Below, one piece after another: positions 60,510-64,000 of a stretch of DNA of 64,000 nt. Under the pieces are notes generated by a model. That model was given only the letters and a program-made list of their open reading frames with translations. It had not been told where the DNA came from and made no database searches. The stretch spans positions 86,896 to 150,895 of the forward strand of contig NZ_JACJQY010000008.1 of NCBI RefSeq assembly GCF_014696925.1, written 5' to 3'. Within the stretch, counting starts at the first letter, position 1. Each line of letters starts with the position of its first letter. Made by a program: the position numbers and the translations under genes. This DNA is from Phormidium tenue FACHB-1050. GTDB lineage: Bacteria > Cyanobacteriota > Cyanobacteriia > Pseudanabaenales > Pseudanabaenaceae.

Positions 60510-61904
60510 TTAGGCAAAGAAAAAGGACTTGGGAGCATTTGCTCGAATTGCAAAGTTGCTGAGATAGCCGATGGGATTACTAGGATCAAAGGATTGGCGA
60601 TCAACTAAGGCTGAGGCAGGTTCTACTTTATAGTCATCAGCAGGACAAACAATGCCCATTTCGGCAGCAATTTCTCGATACAAATCAGTGCGCCATCCTT
60701 GACGAGCGATCGCCTCAGCATTCTTGGGAAACTCAGGAATTTGTCCCCAACGGGCGGCTTGGGTCATTAGCCAGAGGCTCTGTGATTGCCAGAGGAACGT
60801 AGAATGATCGTTGGCAATATCAGAAACAGAAGTGGGCATTTCAAAGAAAATGGTTGTTTCTAGGCTGTTAGTGATGCGTTGTTGATTATCAAATCCTCCG
60901 TAGTTGTAGTTCCCTACAATTGCGGGTCGCGTATATTTAACATTTGCTCCTGTAAAGGAACGTTGGGAGATGATTTTAGCAACTTCTTCACGATTCGCAG
61001 GTTCACTGCAATATCGACAGGCTTCAATCATCGCTTTTACTAGCGATCGGTAGGTTTTGGGATAGTCTTGAATGAAGGATTCACGCACGGCTAAAAGGCG
61101 ATCGGGATGTCCATTCCAAATTTCTCGCCCTTGAGCAAAGGTAAATCCAACTCCCTCATTACCCTTAATCGCTCGCGTATTCCAAGGTTCAGCAACCATA
61201 TAGGCTTGAATTGCATCCATCCGCATATTGCTCACCATCTGAGGTGGTGGTGTAATAATAGAACGCAATTCAGTAACTGGATTAATACCAGCCGCTGAAA
61301 GCAGATAGCGAATAAAATATTCATAAATGGAAGAACTCAGAACCGTTGCCCATACTCGATCATCTATGGATGCAGTTTGCCAATATTGTTGCAAATCTCT
61401 TCCAAAGGCATCTAAATCGCCGCTATATGTAGATAGGGGACTGATACCCGCTTCCCATAATTTACGATTGAAGGTAATGGCATTACCATGACGGTGAATG
61501 GTCATGGCAGCACAAAGGGGAAATTGACGTGCGCCTTCTGCGCCAATACGGGCATTGGTGACAGCACCAGATACAACGGGAGAAGCATCTAAGCGTCCAA
61601 AAATGATCCCGTCACGGGAATTAGCCCAACTCGCTTCTCGACTGAGCGTAACGTTTAATCCATACTTGCGAAAAAAACCTTTTTCCCAAGCGATCGCAAA
61701 GGGAGCGCAATCGTTAACAGGTACAAAGCCAACCGTTAAATTTGGCTTTTCCAAACTGGCGGGATTAATTATAGGCTCCACCGCTAACGCTGTTTCCGAT
61801 AGTCCAGTGGGATTTCGTCCTTGTTCTTGGGAACATGCAGAAAAGGCGATCGTTGAGGCAGTAGCGGTCATTCCCTGAAGGAATGCTCTCCTTGTGGTAG
61901 ACAT
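60510..61904 (-). CDS. NrtA/CmpA-like substrate-binding lipoprotein
   Basis: In this 464-residue protein TRRAFLQ near the start is a Tat-like twin Arg, and AFSAC with Cys24 is a lipobox. The binding domain begins LTVGFVPVNDCAPFAIAWEKGFF, as in NrtA/CmpA/CynA proteins, and has EASWANSRDGIIFG. It should bind a small anion such as nitrate, nitrite, cyanate or bicarbonate at the outer face. Permease and ATPase genes flank it. Confidence 0.87.
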   Translation of the reverse strand: MSTTRRAFLQGMTATASTIAFSACSQEQGRNPTGLSETALAVEPIINPASLEKPNLTVGFVPVNDCAPFAIAWEKGFFRKYGLNVTLSREASWANSRDGIIFGRLDASPVVSGAVTNARIGAEGARQFPLCAAMTIHRHGNAITFNRKLWEAGISPLSTYSGDLDAFGRDLQQYWQTASIDDRVWATVLSSSIYEYFIRYLLSAAGINPVTELRSIITPPPQMVSNMRMDAIQAYMVAEPWNTRAIKGNEGVGFTFAQGREIWNGHPDRLLAVRESFIQDYPKTYRSLVKAMIEACRYCSEPANREEVAKIISQRSFTGANVKYTRPAIVGNYNYGGFDNQQRITNSLETTIFFEMPTSVSDIANDHSTFLWQSQSLWLMTQAARWGQIPEFPKNAEAIARQGWRTDLYREIAAEMGIVCPADDYKVEPASALVDRQSFDPSNPIGYLSNFAIRANAPKSFFFA

Positions 61905-61919
61905 GGGAATCTCCGAAGT

Positions 61920-62753
61920 TTAGGATTGTGCGGGGCGACGAGTCATGATTGCTTGTAATTTAGCAAGGGCATAGTCCAAAATCAGTCCTGTCACACCAAT
62001 CACAAAGACTGCCAAAAATACAGAACTTACATTTAAACGATTCCATTCATCCCAAACAAAAAAGCCAATACCAATGCCACCCGTGAGCATTTCTACTGCT
62101 ACAATTACTAACCATGCAATCCCTAGACTAATGCGTAAACCTGTAAAAATATAGGGCAAACTCGCTGGCAGAACTACTTTAATTAACTGCTTCCAACGAG
62201 GCATTTCTAACACTTGAGCAACTTCCAAATAGTCTTTGGGAACGTTACTTACTCCTTCAGCAGTGTTAATAATCGTAGACCAGAGGGAAGTAATGAAAAT
62301 CACGAAAATTGCTGAAGGTTCGGCAGCATTAAAAATAGCAAGGGCGATCGGTAACCAAACGAGTGGAGAAACTGGCTTAAAAACCTGAATAATCGGGTTA
62401 ATTGCCAACCAAGCATTGCGTGATAACCCAATCCAAACCCCGACGGGAATGGCAACTATAGCTCCTAAGAGAAAGCCAATACAGACTCGACGTAAACTTG
62501 CTAACAGTAGCCATCCAATCCCAATATCACCAAGTCCACGACGATAAAACGGATTTAAAATAAAATCTAAATTCTTGACAAATGCTTCTGGCGGTGTGGG
62601 CATCATTTCACTGCGAAATAAAGCGATCGCCCACCATAGGGCTATCACTCCTGCAAATCCTGCGATCAGCAGCAATATATTAGCTCGAAACAAATTGCGA
62701 AAACACCCATTTATAAAAGTGCGGGTATTAGTCGCCAAACTCATCAAAGCCAT
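61920..62753 (-). CDS. ABC transporter permease, NrtB-like
   Basis: In this 277-residue protein six hydrophobic segments are visible (for example ANILLLIAGFAGVIALWWAI). The EAA loop reads EVAQVLEMPRWKQLIKVVLPASLPYI. It forms the membrane channel for the binding protein and ATPase encoded downstream. It is the first gene of the operon, unlike nrtABCD where the binding protein comes first. Confidence 0.92.
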   Translation of the reverse strand: MALMSLATNTRTFINGCFRNLFRANILLLIAGFAGVIALWWAIALFRSEMMPTPPEAFVKNLDFILNPFYRRGLGDIGIGWLLLASLRRVCIGFLLGAIVAIPVGVWIGLSRNAWLAINPIIQVFKPVSPLVWLPIALAIFNAAEPSAIFVIFITSLWSTIINTAEGVSNVPKDYLEVAQVLEMPRWKQLIKVVLPASLPYIFTGLRISLGIAWLVIVAVEMLTGGIGIGFFVWDEWNRLNVSSVFLAVFVIGVTGLILDYALAKLQAIMTRRPAQS

Positions 62754-63165
62754 GATTTGTAGTACCTTGTTTCAGAATGGACTGATGTGCTCTGAGAGTC
62801 CAAACAAGAATCCTGTTGAAACTGATACTACTCGTCAAAAAATTTTAACTTGCAGCGATCGCCATTTTCCACAGTCTTCTCTCACTGCCTACGAGGTTAG
62901 CTGACGGGCTAGGACTGAGAGATGTCCTTTTTCAGATTCATTCTGAAAATACGCCCCTATGCTCTTAGAGAACTTGGTTCCCCCGTTCTTTGTTTTACTT
63001 TAGGTAATAACTTAGAGATAAAACAAAAATTAGGCTGACTTACTCAGTTGCACAAAGATATATCACCATTTTTTTTAACATGTCAACACCTAAAATCTAG
63101 ATGTAATCTAACTTGTTATTAGACGGAAAGTTTCTTTCTAATAAAATATTCAGGCTTAGCAGTAA
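62754..63165. other. 412-bp intergenic region upstream of the ABC transporter
   Basis: No gene is supported here. It should hold the transporter's promoter and any nitrogen- or carbon-control site. A short TTTTTCAGA/TCTGAAAA hairpin occurs near 62930-62950. The rest is AT-rich without clear motifs. Confidence 0.6.
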
Positions 63166-63870
63166 CTATCTAACTCCTCCATAAATCGCAGCTTTTTCAT
63201 TGCTAATCCATGCCCAAAGTTGATCCCCATAGGAGAAATGCCACCACTCGTTAGGATGCCTTACAAATCCACTATGGTTCATCACTTCATTTAATAATTT
63301 GCGATCGCAATGAAATTCCATTTCTAAACTATCGATAGAATTTGCAAAATAATTAGGTAAAGAGCGATCGCTTATCTCATCAATAGGAGAACCCATATTT
63401 ATTTCTTGTATAGAGTCCCCGCCTTTGGCGGGGACTCTATATAGGGTGACATCGATCGCTGCACCTGTACTGTGAGGCGGTGGCATTTTCGGATCGTGGC
63501 TAGGAATTGCCCAAAACTTCATCACTTCTGCCATGAGTGAGTTTTTTTGTTCTTCAGAAAGAGAATTAACTTCCAAGCCTCTACTTTCAGCGAACTCAGC
63601 GAAGCTATAGTCCACCATAAACTGCTGTACAGGAATTGGGCGATAGGCATCAAAAATTGCAATTTGATAATTGGGTCGAATAGTTTGTAAATAGGCTTGA
63701 GATTTTTGCAATCTCTCTAAAATGCTTTGACGCACCCAAAAAGGAGAGCGATCGCCATAAGGTGCGCCCAATGACATATAGGGATGAGGATCGATGGTTA
63801 TGATGTTTGAGGCGATCGCTACTAGAGGCTCACCACATTCAGCGATCGCAATATTTTGATAGGGCTTCAT
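63166..63870 (-). CDS. VanX-type D-alanyl-D-alanine dipeptidase
   Basis: I chose the Met at 63870 (MKPYQNIAIAECGEPLV), giving 234 residues; a longer frame upstream is hydrophobic and AT-rich. The zinc peptidase motifs are present: IFDAYRP, PPPHSTGAAIDVTL with the His and Asp ligands, and EWWHFSYG. It hydrolyses D-Ala-D-Ala, probably for recycling cell-wall peptides. Just after the AAIDVTL motif an 11-residue stretch (YRVPAKGGDSI) comes from a palindromic DNA insertion at 63409-63441. Confidence 0.92.
   Translation of the reverse strand: MKPYQNIAIAECGEPLVAIASNIITIDPHPYMSLGAPYGDRSPFWVRQSILERLQKSQAYLQTIRPNYQIAIFDAYRPIPVQQFMVDYSFAEFAESRGLEVNSLSEEQKNSLMAEVMKFWAIPSHDPKMPPPHSTGAAIDVTLYRVPAKGGDSIQEINMGSPIDEISDRSLPNYFANSIDSLEMEFHCDRKLLNEVMNHSGFVRHPNEWWHFSYGDQLWAWISNEKAAIYGGVR
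63409..63441. repeat. Triloop palindrome inserted in frame in the dipeptidase gene
   Basis: TATAGAGTCCCCGCC, loop TTT, GGCGGGGACTCTATA form a 15-bp perfect stem inside the coding sequence. It is 33 bp long, a multiple of three, and codes for YRVPAKGGDSI between conserved parts of the protein. Confidence 0.85.
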
Positions 63871-64000
63871 GGGCAAAGAAAAAGGAAAAAATAAAGCTAA
63901 GGAATGAAAAATAAATAACTTATGCATTTCAGTTATTTTGAGGAATAGCTCTATAATTCCATTTAGGAAGATATTCATCAAAAATGATAGGTAGATTTTC
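63871..64000. other. Right edge of window, no gene called
   Basis: The 130 bases upstream of the dipeptidase ATG are AT-rich and should hold its promoter. The frame is open upstream, but the extension is hydrophobic and not conserved in the family as I know it. Confidence 0.5.

Noticed and set aside
62754..63165. Riboswitch upstream of the ABC transporter
   Set aside because: Only one short hairpin is seen, and no conserved riboswitch core was recognised.
63871..63981. Longer start for the dipeptidase at 63981
   Set aside because: The extension is hydrophobic, AT-rich and Phe/Leu-rich without a clear cleavage site, and the family normally starts near the chosen Met.

Overview
The window is cyanobacterial. 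The octamer GCGATCGC (HIP1) occurs throughout, and the chromosomal genes on the right are typical of cyanobacteria: a PilH/I/J/L taxis cluster, a Mg-type HemB and an NrtA/CmpA-type ABC transporter. Base composition is moderately AT-rich. A filamentous non-heterocystous genus such as Pseudanabaena would fit, but the genus is an inference.

Positions 1 to about 39244 are one end of an integrated tailed phage (siphovirus-like). Its left end lies outside the window. A large serine integrase (37810-39210) faces the right junction. Directly beyond it is the C-terminal third of a ComM/YifB Mg-chelatase-like gene (39245-39748), so the phage sits inside comM. Leftward virion genes run from the terminase (21662-19532) through protease, decoration, major capsid, connector, F-like head, tail completion, tail tube and dUTPase genes to the tape measure (3601-152). 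A rightward block (22555-27539) encodes distal tail proteins with an embedded DNA adenine methyltransferase. A leftward operon (32219-27613) has a HerA/VirB4-like ATPase and membrane proteins of unknown role. A switch region (33692-34109) has an RHH repressor and a BRO-type antirepressor, followed by a rightward early block with RecT-like and SSB-like genes. No portal protein was recognised.

Two rightward cassettes with consensus promoters (TTGACA, 17 bp, TAATAT) interrupt the leftward late genes. The first (5988-7141) is the main discovery candidate. It encodes a stand-alone Csx3/Crn3-type ring nuclease homologue with the expected H, D and R residues kept. Its stop codon is bypassed by a textbook -1 frameshift signal: slippery CCCTTTG, a 7-nt spacer and a 9-bp hairpin. 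The -1 frame is a ribbon-helix-helix domain with no start codon of its own. This looks like a phage counter-defence gene with a frameshift-made Csx3-RHH fusion. Three late promoters share the layout TTGNCA, 17 bp with CTCTGC at a fixed place, TATTTT. A tRNA with a CAU anticodon and initiator-like features lies inside the late genes on the other strand.

From 39749 to the end is ordinary chromosome: pilH, pilI, pilJ and a 2150-residue PilL/CheA hybrid with an enormous acidic linker, then recN, a small Cys-rich gene, acs, a TPR gene, a pentapeptide-repeat gene, hemB, purB, yggT, an ABC transporter (permease, binding protein, ATPase) and a VanX-type dipeptidase. A family of perfect palindromes with 3-nt loops, often GGCGGCGC-NNN-GCGCCGCC, is scattered through chromosome and prophage. 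One copy lies in frame inside the dipeptidase gene.
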